The notes: generated by a model from the sequence alone, not told the origin. DNA of 64,000 nt from Sulfuritalea sp. (GCA_016716965.1 JADJUP010000019.1:1-64000), one strand, 5' to 3'; counted from the first letter of the stretch, positions 53,919 through 62,686 are shown. Numbers and translations: made by a program.

Positions 53919-56279
53919 TTGAAAGCAAAGTTGCGCTTCATCATTGCCGCCTGCGTGCTCGGGCTGCTCATGACGGGTCCGTTCGCGCTGACGGCCCTGC
54001 TGCTTTTTGCCGACTCGAAGGATGCCGAACGCGCCGCCTTCGCCGAGTTCCTCCTGCCGCGGCTGCCGCTGGGCGGACTCATCACCGCCTTTGGCTTCAT
54101 CGCAGGCATGATGCTGTTGCGTGGGTTGTTCCAGCAGTACGTGCAGGGTCTTCTGCGCATGGCCGAGACCCTGCATTTGATGCTCGGTGCCAACCGGAAT
54201 TTCCGCGTGACTCCCGAGGGGCCTCCCGAGGTTCGCGAACTGGCTCGCGCCGCCAATGACCTTGCGCAGCAGCGCGACGAATTGCTGACCGATGTGGACG
54301 CACAGATCCGCCAGGCCAAGGCGACCGTCGAGGAGGAAAAGAACCGGCTCGCCGCGCTGATGTCGGAACTGGCGATGGGCGTCGTGGTCTGCAACCTCGA
54401 TGGCCGCATCCTGCTCTACAACAGCCGTGCCCGGCTGCAGTTCAAGGCGCTCGCGCAGGGGCCGACTTCGACCAGTGGCGGTGCCCTGATCGGGCTCGGC
54501 CGTTCGATTTTTTCCATCCTCGAGCGCGGGCAGATCACCCATTCGCTGGAACACATCCAGCAGCGGCTGCGCAAGGGCAGCGCCGCGCCGACGGCCAATT
54601 TCATTACGGCGACGCGCGGCGGGGCACTGTTGCGCTGTCAGATGGCGCCCGTGCTCGGCTCCGCCGAGCGGGCTGAGAAAGTGGACATCCCCCCCGATCC
54701 ACGGGCCGCTTTGCACAGCGGCCCGGCTCCGGCGGCGCAAAGCAGTGCTTTGCGAAACCCCGCCTCCGCCCCCCCTGCCGGGCAGGGGGGCGATGAAGTT
54801 AGCGGGCAGGCGGTGCCTGCCCATCAGCAGACGGAAACCGCCACTTCGATGGACGCCGAGCTTCAGGTCACCGGCTACGTCCTGACCATCGAGAACATCA
54901 CGCGCAACTTCGAGCGCGAGGCGGAGCGGGACCAGGCGCTGCAGGCGCTGACGGACGGCAACCGGGCGGCGCTGGGCAACATTCGTGCGGCGGTGGAAAC
55001 CTTGATCGACACGCCGGACATGGAAGCGGACTACCGCGAGCGCTTTACCCGCGTGATCGCCGACGAGGCCGAGGCGATGAGCCAGCGGCTCGATGCCACC
55101 ATGAACCGCTTCGCCGATTCGCTGAAGACGCGCTGGCCGTTGGAGGATGTGCTGGCGATCGACATCCTGGCGGCCGCCGCGCGCCGCATAGAGGACCGGC
55201 TGAAGCTGCCGATCAAGCACGAGGAGCAGGATGCCAGCCTCTGGATGCGGGTCGACAGCTTCTCGCTGATCCAGGCCATCACCTTCCTCGCCTCGCGCCT
55301 GCAGGACCACTATGCCATCCGCGAACTTCGCCTGCGCCTGGCGACCGAGGGCAAGATGGTTTTCGTCGACCTGATCTGGTCGGGCACGCCCGTCTCGTCA
55401 GAGACCCTCTACACCTGGGAACTGGAGCCGATGACGGTCGGCGCCGAGACCAGCCCGCTCACCTTGCGCGATGTGATCGACCGTCATGGCGGCGAGATCT
55501 GGTACCAGCGCGACAAGGCGGCGCACCGCGCCTTCTTCCGCATGGTGTTGCCGGCGGCGACCACCCCGGACGTTGCGGCGAACGATCAGGTGCAGCACCT
55601 GCACAGCGATAGTCGTCCCGAGTACTACGACTTCGACCTGTTCGCCGCGCGCGATGCCGCGGGTTCCGGCATCGACCTCGACCGCAAGCTCAGCGAGCTC
55701 ACCTATTCCGTGTTCGACACCGAGACCACGGGCCTCGAACCCTCCAACGGCGACGAGATCATCCAGATGGGGGCCGTCCGCGTCGTGAACAACCGCCTGC
55801 TGCGGCAGGAAGTTTTCGACCAGCTGGTGGATCCTGGAATACCGCTGAAGCCCGCCGGTATCCCGATCCACGGCATCACGGAAAACATGGTCCATGGCCA
55901 GCCGAAAATCGACGTGGTACTGCCGGCCTTCCACGAGTTCTGCGCCGAAACCGTACTCGTCGCGCACAACGCCGCATTCGACATGCGTTTTTTCCAGTTG
56001 AAGGAGGAGCGGCTCGGCGTGCGCTTCACCCAGCCCGTGCTCGATACCCTGCTGCTGTCGGCGGTTATCCATCCCAACCAGGAATCGCACCGCCTGGAAA
56101 CCATCGCCGAACGCCTCGGCATCAACGTCATCGGCCGCCATACGGCGCTCGGCGACGCCTTCGTCACCGGCGAAGTGTTCCTCAAGATGGTGCCCCTGCT
56201 GGCCGACATGGGAATCCTCACCCTGCGCCAGGCCCTGGATGCCGCACAGAAGACCTACTTTGCGCGCATCAAATACTGA
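53919..56279 (+). CDS. Membrane PAS/pseudokinase-DnaQ exonuclease fusion
   Basis: A 786-residue protein starting at TTG 53919 behind AAAAGGG. Two membrane segments (about 5-27, 45-65), a HAMP-like region, a PAS domain (MGVVVCNLDGRILLYNSRAR), then a histidine-kinase-like region with no active residues: where HisKA has SHELR it reads TDGNR, and the ATP lid motifs are absent (ITFLASRL in place of the N box). The last 190 residues are an intact DEDDh 3'-5' exonuclease: FDTETTG, VAHNAAFDMRF and HTALGDAFVTG. The exonuclease resembles the epsilon proofreading subunit of DNA polymerase III and RNase T. Residues 256-309 hold a Pro/Ala/Gly-rich segment of insertion-like DNA. It ends 15 bases before the CBS-nucleotidyltransferase gene. 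Confidence 0.88.
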   Translation: MKAKLRFIIAACVLGLLMTGPFALTALLLFADSKDAERAAFAEFLLPRLPLGGLITAFGFIAGMMLLRGLFQQYVQGLLRMAETLHLMLGANRNFRVTPEGPPEVRELARAANDLAQQRDELLTDVDAQIRQAKATVEEEKNRLAALMSELAMGVVVCNLDGRILLYNSRARLQFKALAQGPTSTSGGALIGLGRSIFSILERGQITHSLEHIQQRLRKGSAAPTANFITATRGGALLRCQMAPVLGSAERAEKVDIPPDPRAALHSGPAPAAQSSALRNPASAPPAGQGGDEVSGQAVPAHQQTETATSMDAELQVTGYVLTIENITRNFEREAERDQALQALTDGNRAALGNIRAAVETLIDTPDMEADYRERFTRVIADEAEAMSQRLDATMNRFADSLKTRWPLEDVLAIDILAAAARRIEDRLKLPIKHEEQDASLWMRVDSFSLIQAITFLASRLQDHYAIRELRLRLATEGKMVFVDLIWSGTPVSSETLYTWELEPMTVGAETSPLTLRDVIDRHGGEIWYQRDKAAHRAFFRMVLPAATTPDVAANDQVQHLHSDSRPEYYDFDLFAARDAAGSGIDLDRKLSELTYSVFDTETTGLEPSNGDEIIQMGAVRVVNNRLLRQEVFDQLVDPGIPLKPAGIPIHGITENMVHGQPKIDVVLPAFHEFCAETVLVAHNAAFDMRFFQLKEERLGVRFTQPVLDTLLLSAVIHPNQESHRLETIAERLGINVIGRHTALGDAFVTGEVFLKMVPLLADMGILTLRQALDAAQKTYFARIKY

Positions 56280-56294
56280 ATCCTCGACGTCCCC

Positions 56295-58184
56295 ATGAAT
56301 GCCGAATCCCGCGCGCCGCTGCTCGCCTTCCTGCACCGGCACGCACCCTTCAGGGACATGGGGGCCTTCGCCCTCGACGCGCTGGTTGCCAGTCTGACGC
56401 CGGTCGACGTCGCGGGCGGACATTTCATCCTGACGCCCAGCGACATGCCTCCCGACCTGTTCATCATTGAAACGGGACGGGTGCAGGCGCGTCTGTCGGG
56501 CGACGTGACCTTGACCGACAAGCCGCTCTACGACTTGCTGCCGGGGCAGAGCTTTCCGCTTGCCGCGGTCGCCGCGCGGCGACCGGCGATCAACGTGTAT
56601 AGCGCGGTCGGCGATGTTCGCCTCTACCGTCTTGCCAGCGCCGACTTCTCCGCGCTGCTGCTTTCCAGTTGCGAGTTCAACCGCTTCGTGCTCGACCATG
56701 TCGCCGGCCTGCTGCACGAAGCCCGCAAGCAGATCGAGGTGCAGTTCGGCCAGCGCAATGCGGACCAGCAGACACTCAATTCCCAGCTCACGGCCTTTCT
56801 GCGGCCGAACGTGGTCCGCGTTGCGCCGACCGCGACGATACGCGAGGCGATGGACACCATGGTCAAGGCCAGGGTCGGCTCGGTGGTGGTGGCCGACGAA
56901 GACGGCAAGCCGGTGGGCATCTTTACCCATAGCGACGCATTGCGCCGGGTGGCGGCCCCCGCGCATCCGGTTACCGCGCCCGTCTCCGACGTCATGACGG
57001 CGTCGCCGGCGACGATCTCCACCCATGCCACGGCTTATGACGCGATGCTGGCGATGGCGATGCAGAGCATTCGCCACCTGGTGATCGTCGATGCCGAGCA
57101 GAGGATCGCCGGCGTCGTGTCCGAGCGTGACCTGTTCGCCATGCAGCGCATCGGCCTGCGCAACGTGCGCAGGGTGATAGAGGGCGCGGAGGATCTCGAC
57201 GCACTGGCGGGCGCCGCCGGCGACGTGCGTCGGGTGTGCCTCAACATGCTGGGGCAGGGCGTCAATGCCGAAAAGCTGACGCAGTTCATCTCCGGCCTCA
57301 ACGACAGCCTGACGCGCCGCCTGATCGAAATCCGCCTGGTGCGGCACGATCTGCGGAACATCCGCTGGGCCTGGCTGGCCTTCGGTTCCGAGGGGCGCGA
57401 CGAGCAGACCTTCAGCACCGATCAAGACAATGGCATCATATTCGCCTGCCCGGCGGGGGCGGATCGCGAAGCCCTGCGGCAGCGCTTCCTCGAATTTGCC
57501 GGCGAGGTGAACGAAGGCCTGGCGCGCTGTGGCTTTCCGCTGTGCAAGGGCAACATCATGGCCGGCAATCCGCTTTGGTGCCTCAGCGCGGACGAGTGGA
57601 AGGAGCGCTTTTCGCAGTGGATCCGCGCGCCGGAGCCGGAGGCGCTGCTCAATGCCACGATATTTTTCGATTTTCGCGCGCTGTACGGCGACGACTCGCT
57701 GGCCAGGGAACTGCGAACCTGGCTGCTGGAGCTGACCGCCGGCGCCAAGCTGTTCCTGCGCTTCATGGCGGAAATTGCCGTGAAGGCGACGCCGCCGCTG
57801 GGCATGATCCGCGATTTCGTGTTCGACAACAACGCCGAATTTCCGCACACGCTCGACCTCAAGGCCCTCGGTGCACGGCCCTATGTCGATGCGGCGCGCA
57901 TCATCGCGCTGGCCCACGGCATCCCGCACAGCAGCACCGTCGGGCGCCTGCGCGCCGCGGACGCGAAGAAGCTGCTCGGCAATGACGACGTCAACGCCAT
58001 GATCGAAGGCTTCTTCTTCATCCAGCAATTGCGCCTGGCCAACCAGCGTGCCGGCACGCCGCCCGGCGCCGACAACCGCGTCGATCCGGACAAGCTCAAC
58101 GAGCTCGACCGGCAGGTCCTCAAGGAAGCCTTCAAGCAATCGAAACGCCTGCAGTCGCGCCTGCAACTGGAATATCGGCTGTGA
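56295..58184 (+). CDS. cNMP-binding / CBS pair / DUF294 nucleotidyltransferase protein
   Basis: A 629-residue cytoplasmic protein with a cyclic-nucleotide-binding-like domain (residues 1-140), two CBS domains (about 165-295, TNVVRV...MDTMVKARVGSVVVADEDGK), and a DUF294 nucleotidyltransferase domain with the catalytic FGSEGRDEQTFSTDQDNG near residue 364, followed by the DUF294 C-terminal helices. CBS domains usually bind adenylates, and DUF294 resembles GlnD/KNTase nucleotidyltransferases, so an adenylate-regulated protein-modifying enzyme is likely. Genes of this type repeatedly neighbour DnaQ-like exonucleases and SSS transporters. Target unknown; the preceding exonuclease or acetyl-CoA synthetase would be candidates. 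Confidence 0.88.
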   Translation: MNAESRAPLLAFLHRHAPFRDMGAFALDALVASLTPVDVAGGHFILTPSDMPPDLFIIETGRVQARLSGDVTLTDKPLYDLLPGQSFPLAAVAARRPAINVYSAVGDVRLYRLASADFSALLLSSCEFNRFVLDHVAGLLHEARKQIEVQFGQRNADQQTLNSQLTAFLRPNVVRVAPTATIREAMDTMVKARVGSVVVADEDGKPVGIFTHSDALRRVAAPAHPVTAPVSDVMTASPATISTHATAYDAMLAMAMQSIRHLVIVDAEQRIAGVVSERDLFAMQRIGLRNVRRVIEGAEDLDALAGAAGDVRRVCLNMLGQGVNAEKLTQFISGLNDSLTRRLIEIRLVRHDLRNIRWAWLAFGSEGRDEQTFSTDQDNGIIFACPAGADREALRQRFLEFAGEVNEGLARCGFPLCKGNIMAGNPLWCLSADEWKERFSQWIRAPEPEALLNATIFFDFRALYGDDSLARELRTWLLELTAGAKLFLRFMAEIAVKATPPLGMIRDFVFDNNAEFPHTLDLKALGARPYVDAARIIALAHGIPHSSTVGRLRAADAKKLLGNDDVNAMIEGFFFIQQLRLANQRAGTPPGADNRVDPDKLNELDRQVLKEAFKQSKRLQSRLQLEYRL

Positions 58185-58239
58185 TGCAGGCGCGCGTGAA
58201 ACCTGACGCCGTGGCGCTGTCGCCCCCGGTTTGCCGGCC

Positions 58240-60300
58240 ATGACCTCCGCAGCGCCCGTCACGATCGCCAGCGTGCGCTTGCGCACGCCGCTGTTGCGCG
58301 GGGCGCGGCGCCTGCGCATTGCGCTGGTCGGGCTGCCCTGCGCCGGCAAGACGACACTGTTCGACGCCGTGTCGAGCACGGCGCCGGCGCAGGGGGAACT
58401 GCCCGGCACGCAACGCAACTGGCGCGAGTGCAGCGTGCAGATCGGCCTCGACGAGGCCAGCGTGGTCGACCTGCCGAGCATCCATTCGCTGCGCCACCTC
58501 GAAGGTGACGACCTCGCCGCCCTCAAGTACCTGCTCTGGGGCGACCAGCGTCCCGCCGTGTCCATGCACGAAAAGTCCGGCCCGCCGGTGCCGTTTGCGC
58601 CGCCCGACGTGATCGTGCAGGTGGTCGATGCCGGCAACCTGCAAAGCCACCTCGAGTTGACGCTGGAACTGAGCCAGCTCGGGCGGCCCATGGTGCTGGC
58701 GGTCAACCGCATGGACGAGGCCCTGGAAAAGGGGCTTTACATCAACGTCAAGGCGCTCGAGTTGCTGCTCGGCATGCCTGTGGTGCCGACCGTGGCGCTG
58801 ATGGGGCAGGGCATCGCCGAGCTGTTCCGGGTGGCCGCCGACGCCGCACGCGACGACATCTGTCCGCTGCCGCAGGCCCCCAGCGCACACATTGCGAACC
58901 GCCTGCGGCCACTCGATGTCGAACTCAACCGCCCTGGCCTGCACGAGGCGTTTCGCCTGCCGCAGGCCTTCCTCCTGGCGCAGTTCGCCGGCGCTGACGG
59001 ATTCATCGAAGACGAATTGAACCAGCATTTCCGGCAACTGCTGCCGATGCTGCGCCGCTTGCGCGACGAGGCCGGCGCCGGGCTGCCGCGGCCACTGGCC
59101 GAGGAACTGCACGCCGACCGCCACCATCGCGCTGCGACACTGGTCGAAGCGGCCCTGCGCATCGGCTCGCCGGCGCATTCCCATGGCTGGCGCTACTGGC
59201 TCGACGAGCTGTTCCTGCATCCGCAATGGGGCCTGATCGGCAGCCTTGCCGTGTTCTCCGCCGTGCTGTTCGTCGTCTTCGAGATCAGCGGCTGGATCGA
59301 CGCGATGACCACCGTGAAAATTGCTGCCGCGTTCGCCGACTGGCAGCCGCAGTCGCTCGGCGGCGTGGTCGGCCGCGCCGTGCTCGACGGCCTGATCGGT
59401 CTGGTCGGCATCGTGGTGCCCTACATGATTCCGCTGGTGATGCTGCTGGTGACGCTGGAGGAAGCCGGGCTGATGCAGCGCATCGCCTTCGTGGTCGACC
59501 GCGGTTTCCACCAGATCGGCCTCCACGGCGGCGTCGCCGTGCCCTTCCTGCTCGGCCTCGGTTGCAACGTGCCCGCCATCTCGGGCGCGGCCAGCGCCAC
59601 CCGCGGCCGCGAGCGGGTGATCGCCTCGGTGCTGATCAGCTTCGTGCCCTGTTCCGCGCGCTCGGCCATCATCCTCGCCATCGCCGGCAAGTACCTCGGC
59701 GTCGGCGGCGTGATGGGCATCTTCGCCCTGACCCTGATCGTGATCGCCGTCATGGGGCGCCTGCTGTCGCGAGGCCGCGGTGCGCCCGGCCCCGGCCGCC
59801 TGCAGGAGATCCCGCCCTATGCCCTGCCGACCTGGCGCAGGCTGCTTGGCGAGACGCGGGAACGCACCGGCGACATCCTGACCATCGTCACGCCCCTGCT
59901 GGTGGGCGGCAGCGTGTTGCTCGCGCTGCTCTCCCACATCGGCGCCGACGAGGTGGTCAATACCTTGCTGACGCCGGTCACCGCCTGGTGGCTGGGCCTG
60001 CCCGTGGTGCTCGGCGTGCCGCTGTTGTTCGGCGTACTGCGCAAGGAGTTGTCGTTGCTGATGATCTACCAGGCACTGGGCACGCAGGAGATCGGCACCC
60101 GGCTGGATGCCGTGCAGATGATCGCGCTGCTGCTGTTCATCAGCTTCTACGTGCCCTGCGTATCGACCTTCGCCGTGATGCTGAAGACCATCGGTCGGCG
60201 CGACGCGCTGATGTCGGTGGCAATTTCGGTGGGCGTGGCGCTGCTGGTGGCCGGTGCGGTGAGGCTGGGCGGCGTTGGCTGGCGCATGTTCGGCGCCTGA
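58240..60300 (+). CDS. FeoB-like ferrous iron transporter with unusual G domain
   Basis: A 686-residue membrane protein with an N-terminal GTPase domain and a FeoB transporter core. G1 is GLPCAGKTTLF (residues 31-41), G3 is VVDLPS where canonical FeoB has DLPG, and G4 is NRMDE. Core motifs LLGLGCNVPAISGA and FVPCSARSAIILAIAGK are the FeoB Cys/Gly gates, and FGVLRKELSLLMIYQALG is the second half. The start at ATG 58240 has no good ribosome-binding site and is uncertain. No feoA or feoC is next to it. Residues 175-310 between the G domain and the membrane part are longer and more divergent than usual. It may be a ferrous iron or other divalent metal importer. Confidence 0.82.
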   Translation: MTSAAPVTIASVRLRTPLLRGARRLRIALVGLPCAGKTTLFDAVSSTAPAQGELPGTQRNWRECSVQIGLDEASVVDLPSIHSLRHLEGDDLAALKYLLWGDQRPAVSMHEKSGPPVPFAPPDVIVQVVDAGNLQSHLELTLELSQLGRPMVLAVNRMDEALEKGLYINVKALELLLGMPVVPTVALMGQGIAELFRVAADAARDDICPLPQAPSAHIANRLRPLDVELNRPGLHEAFRLPQAFLLAQFAGADGFIEDELNQHFRQLLPMLRRLRDEAGAGLPRPLAEELHADRHHRAATLVEAALRIGSPAHSHGWRYWLDELFLHPQWGLIGSLAVFSAVLFVVFEISGWIDAMTTVKIAAAFADWQPQSLGGVVGRAVLDGLIGLVGIVVPYMIPLVMLLVTLEEAGLMQRIAFVVDRGFHQIGLHGGVAVPFLLGLGCNVPAISGAASATRGRERVIASVLISFVPCSARSAIILAIAGKYLGVGGVMGIFALTLIVIAVMGRLLSRGRGAPGPGRLQEIPPYALPTWRRLLGETRERTGDILTIVTPLLVGGSVLLALLSHIGADEVVNTLLTPVTAWWLGLPVVLGVPLLFGVLRKELSLLMIYQALGTQEIGTRLDAVQMIALLLFISFYVPCVSTFAVMLKTIGRRDALMSVAISVGVALLVAGAVRLGGVGWRMFGA

Positions 60301-60362
60301 ACCGCGCTGTGCGCAAGGTGCGGAATTCGGTTTTAATTTGACGGAAGGGAGTGGCAACCATC

Positions 60363-60728
60363 ATGCAGGCATTCGATCTGGACCAGGCACTGACCATGCA
60401 CCGGTCCTGGAAAATGAAATTCCAGCTGGCGCTGGGCAGTGTGCATGGCCGGGATTTCGACTCGCATGGCATCGGCGATGCCGCCGCCTGCGGCCTTGGC
60501 CAATGGCTGGCCGAGAATGCGGCAGAACTGGAGCGCATATCCGCGGTGCAGGAGCTGCTTCCGGTACACCTTGAGTTCCATCGCCAGTCGCAGGCCATCG
60601 CCGACGAGATCCGCAGCGGCCACATCCTGCACATGGAGGATCCGGCCATCGTCGCCTACCTCGAACTCTCCGCCCGGATCGAGGCCATGCTGAAACGGCT
60701 CGACGCCGATTTGCGGCAGGGCGGTTAG
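60363..60728 (+). CDS. CZB-domain (chemoreceptor zinc-binding) protein
   Basis: A 121-residue helical protein. The CZB zinc-binding pattern is visible: ALTMHRSWKMKFQLAL (first His), CGLGQWLAENA (Cys) and VHLEFHRQSQAIADEI (two His). The domain is usually fused to chemoreceptors or to diguanylate cyclases (DgcZ), where zinc inhibits signalling. Here it stands alone, so it may pair with one of the cyclases in trans. An in-frame GTG at 60351 abuts the ribosome-binding site; ATG 60363 is the better-spaced start. Confidence 0.85.
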   Translation: MQAFDLDQALTMHRSWKMKFQLALGSVHGRDFDSHGIGDAAACGLGQWLAENAAELERISAVQELLPVHLEFHRQSQAIADEIRSGHILHMEDPAIVAYLELSARIEAMLKRLDADLRQGG

Positions 60729-60806
60729 GCATCGCGCATCGCCGCACCGCAGCTACACTGATCCATCGAGCAGCATCGCCCATTCATTCCACGACAAGGA
60801 CCTGAC

Positions 60807-61256
60807 ATGAACCCACAGAACGGTTACGACATCGAAGACATCTCCGTCGGCATGAGCGCGGAGACCGCCAAGACCATCACCGAGGCCGACATCCTGCTGT
60901 TTTCGGCCGTATCGACCGACACCAACGCCGTGCACCTCGACGAGGAGTTCGGCAAGACCACCATGTTCGGCGGCCGCATCGCCCACGGCATGCTCTCGGC
61001 CAGCCTGATCTCGGCCGTGCTCGGCACGCGCCTGCCCGGCCCCGGCGTGATCTACATGAACCAGTCGCTGCGCTTCAAGGCGCCGGTGCGCATCGGCGAC
61101 ACCGTGCATGCCAAGGTCACGGTCAAGGAAGTCATCGCCGAAAAGTCGCGCGTGGTGCTCGACACCGTGTGCAGCGTCGGCGACAAGGTGGTGATCGACG
61201 GCGAGGCGATGGTCATGGCCACCTCGCGCGCCAAACGCGAAGCCGCCGGCAAGTAG
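60807..61256 (+). CDS. phaJ: (R)-specific enoyl-CoA hydratase (PhaJ/MaoC-like)
   Basis: A 149-residue hotdog protein of the PhaJ family, which converts enoyl-CoA into (R)-3-hydroxyacyl-CoA for polyhydroxyalkanoate synthesis or oxidation. Catalytic Asp and His lie in VSTDTNAVHLDEEFGKTT, and GGRIAHGMLSASLIS is the following family motif. Length is typical. It differs from the MaoC at 30919, which has an N-terminal extension. No PHA synthase is nearby, so a role in PHA is inference. The downstream gap contains the low-complexity element at 61328. Confidence 0.9.
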   Translation: MNPQNGYDIEDISVGMSAETAKTITEADILLFSAVSTDTNAVHLDEEFGKTTMFGGRIAHGMLSASLISAVLGTRLPGPGVIYMNQSLRFKAPVRIGDTVHAKVTVKEVIAEKSRVVLDTVCSVGDKVVIDGEAMVMATSRAKREAAGK

Positions 61257-61327
61257 CGTGGCGCCTGAATTAGCGCCCTTGGCTTTGGAATTCACCGGGC
61301 GAGCAGAAATTCGCGCCGCTGTCTTGT

Positions 61328-61402
61328 CGGGGGGGGAGAAAAGGGGCCCCCCCCCCCCTCTGCCCCGGGGGGTTGTTATTGTGGCTCGCTGCGCTCGATA
61401 CC
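61328..61402 (-). repeat. GC hairpin element, copy 3, inverted and with homopolymer runs
   Basis: Runs of G and C (eight to twelve long) are followed by TTGTTATTG and then TGGCTCGCTGCGCTCGATAC. The latter is the reverse complement, with two changes, of TTTCGAGCGAAGCGAGCCA in the element at 23272. The hairpin core has lost its GTGA loop and sequence detail, either by decay or by base-calling error. Confidence 0.55.
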
Positions 61403-61435
61403 TGCAGCGACCGATCCTGCTGTTTCACGTTGCTA

Positions 61436-62119
61436 ATGGACGCCGATCCGACACCCGTCGATGCCGTGATGGCCGGCCGCCATTGCGTGCGCGCTTTCCT
61501 GCCGCGCGAGGTGCCGCGTCAGGTGGTCGAGGACATCCTGGCCGTCGCGCGCCGCGCGCCGTCGGGCACCAACCTGCAGCCCTGGCGCGTGCATGTGCTG
61601 ACCGGCGCGACGCGAAGCCGCCTGGTCGACGCCGTGTGCGCCGCCTATGACGCCGAGGCGCCCGGCCATACGGCGGAGTACGACTACTACCCGGCCGAAT
61701 TCTTTGAGCCCTACCTCGCGCGGCGGCGCAAGATCGGCTGGGGGCTGTACGGCCTGCTGGGCATCGCCAAGGGCGACACCGCAAGAATGCGCGCGCAGAT
61801 GCGGCGCAACTACCAGTTCTTCGACGCCCCCGTGGGCCTCATCTTCAGCATCGACCGGCGCATGGGCCGCGGCGGCTGGCTCGACTACGGCATGTTTTTG
61901 CAGAACGTGATGCTCGCCGCGCGCGCCCGCGGCCTCGACACCTGTCCGCAGGTGGCCTGGCTCGACTACCACCGCATCATCGGCGAGGTGCTCGGCTTCG
62001 GCCCGCAGGAAATGCTGGTGTGCGGCATGTCGCTGGGTTATGCCGACCCGGACGCGATCGAGAACACGCTGGCCACCGAGCGTGCCGCGCTGGAGGAGTT
62101 CGTCGCCTTTCATGAGTGA
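61436..62119 (+). CDS. Nitroreductase-family flavoprotein
   Basis: A 227-residue FMN-dependent nitroreductase family protein. RRAPSGTNLQPWRVHVLTG is the FMN-binding N-terminal motif, and PQEMLVCGMSLGYADPDAIEN the C-terminal one. ATG 61436 is chosen over an upstream frame that would run into the G/C tract. Members reduce nitro groups or quinones with NAD(P)H. It overlaps the following S4-domain gene by eight bases, which suggests translational coupling. Confidence 0.9.
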   Translation: MDADPTPVDAVMAGRHCVRAFLPREVPRQVVEDILAVARRAPSGTNLQPWRVHVLTGATRSRLVDAVCAAYDAEAPGHTAEYDYYPAEFFEPYLARRRKIGWGLYGLLGIAKGDTARMRAQMRRNYQFFDAPVGLIFSIDRRMGRGGWLDYGMFLQNVMLAARARGLDTCPQVAWLDYHRIIGEVLGFGPQEMLVCGMSLGYADPDAIENTLATERAALEEFVAFHE

Positions 62120-62504
62120 AGCCGACGAGGGCGGGCGCCAGCGCCTGGACAAATGGCTCTGGGCGGCGCGCTTCTACAAGACGCGCAGCCTCGCCGCCGA
62201 CGCCATCGCGGGCGGCAAGCTGCGCTGGAACGGCGAGACCGTGAAGCCGGCGCGCGAGGTCAAGCCCGGCGACGAGCTGGAAGTATCTGCCGGCGAGTTG
62301 CGCTGGACCGTGATCGTGCGCGGACTCAACCACCAGCGCCGGCCGGCGCCCGAAGCGCGCCTGCTTTACGAGGAAACGCCGGAGAGCGCCGCACGCCGCC
62401 AGCGTCTGGAGGAGGTCCGGCGACTTGCGCCCATGCCCGGCGCCGGGCTCAAGGGGCGGCCGACCAAGAAGGCCGGGCGCCTGATACGCGGGTTCAACGA
62501 ATGA
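62112..62504 (+). CDS. hslR: S4-domain RNA-binding protein (HslR/Hsp15-like)
   Basis: A 130-residue protein with an N-terminal S4 RNA-binding domain (RLDKWLWAARFYKTRSLAAD, GGKLRWNGETVKPAREVKPG) and a basic C-terminal tail (GRPTKKAGRLIRGFNE). This matches Hsp15, which rescues stalled 50S subunits carrying a nascent chain. The start ATG lies within the end of the nitroreductase gene. It is immediately followed by the G-rich tract. Confidence 0.87.
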   Translation: MSEADEGGRQRLDKWLWAARFYKTRSLAADAIAGGKLRWNGETVKPAREVKPGDELEVSAGELRWTVIVRGLNHQRRPAPEARLLYEETPESAARRQRLEEVRRLAPMPGAGLKGRPTKKAGRLIRGFNE

Positions 62505-62512
62505 TCCTGCAA

Positions 62513-62670
<158 letters not shown>

Positions 62671-62686
62671 CTTCTCGACATGAAGT

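Noticed and set aside
56628..56652. GCCAGCGCCGACTTCTCC in the CBS/DUF294 gene
   Set aside because: Only the core matches, and the residues ASADF are normal for the cNMP-binding domain helix.
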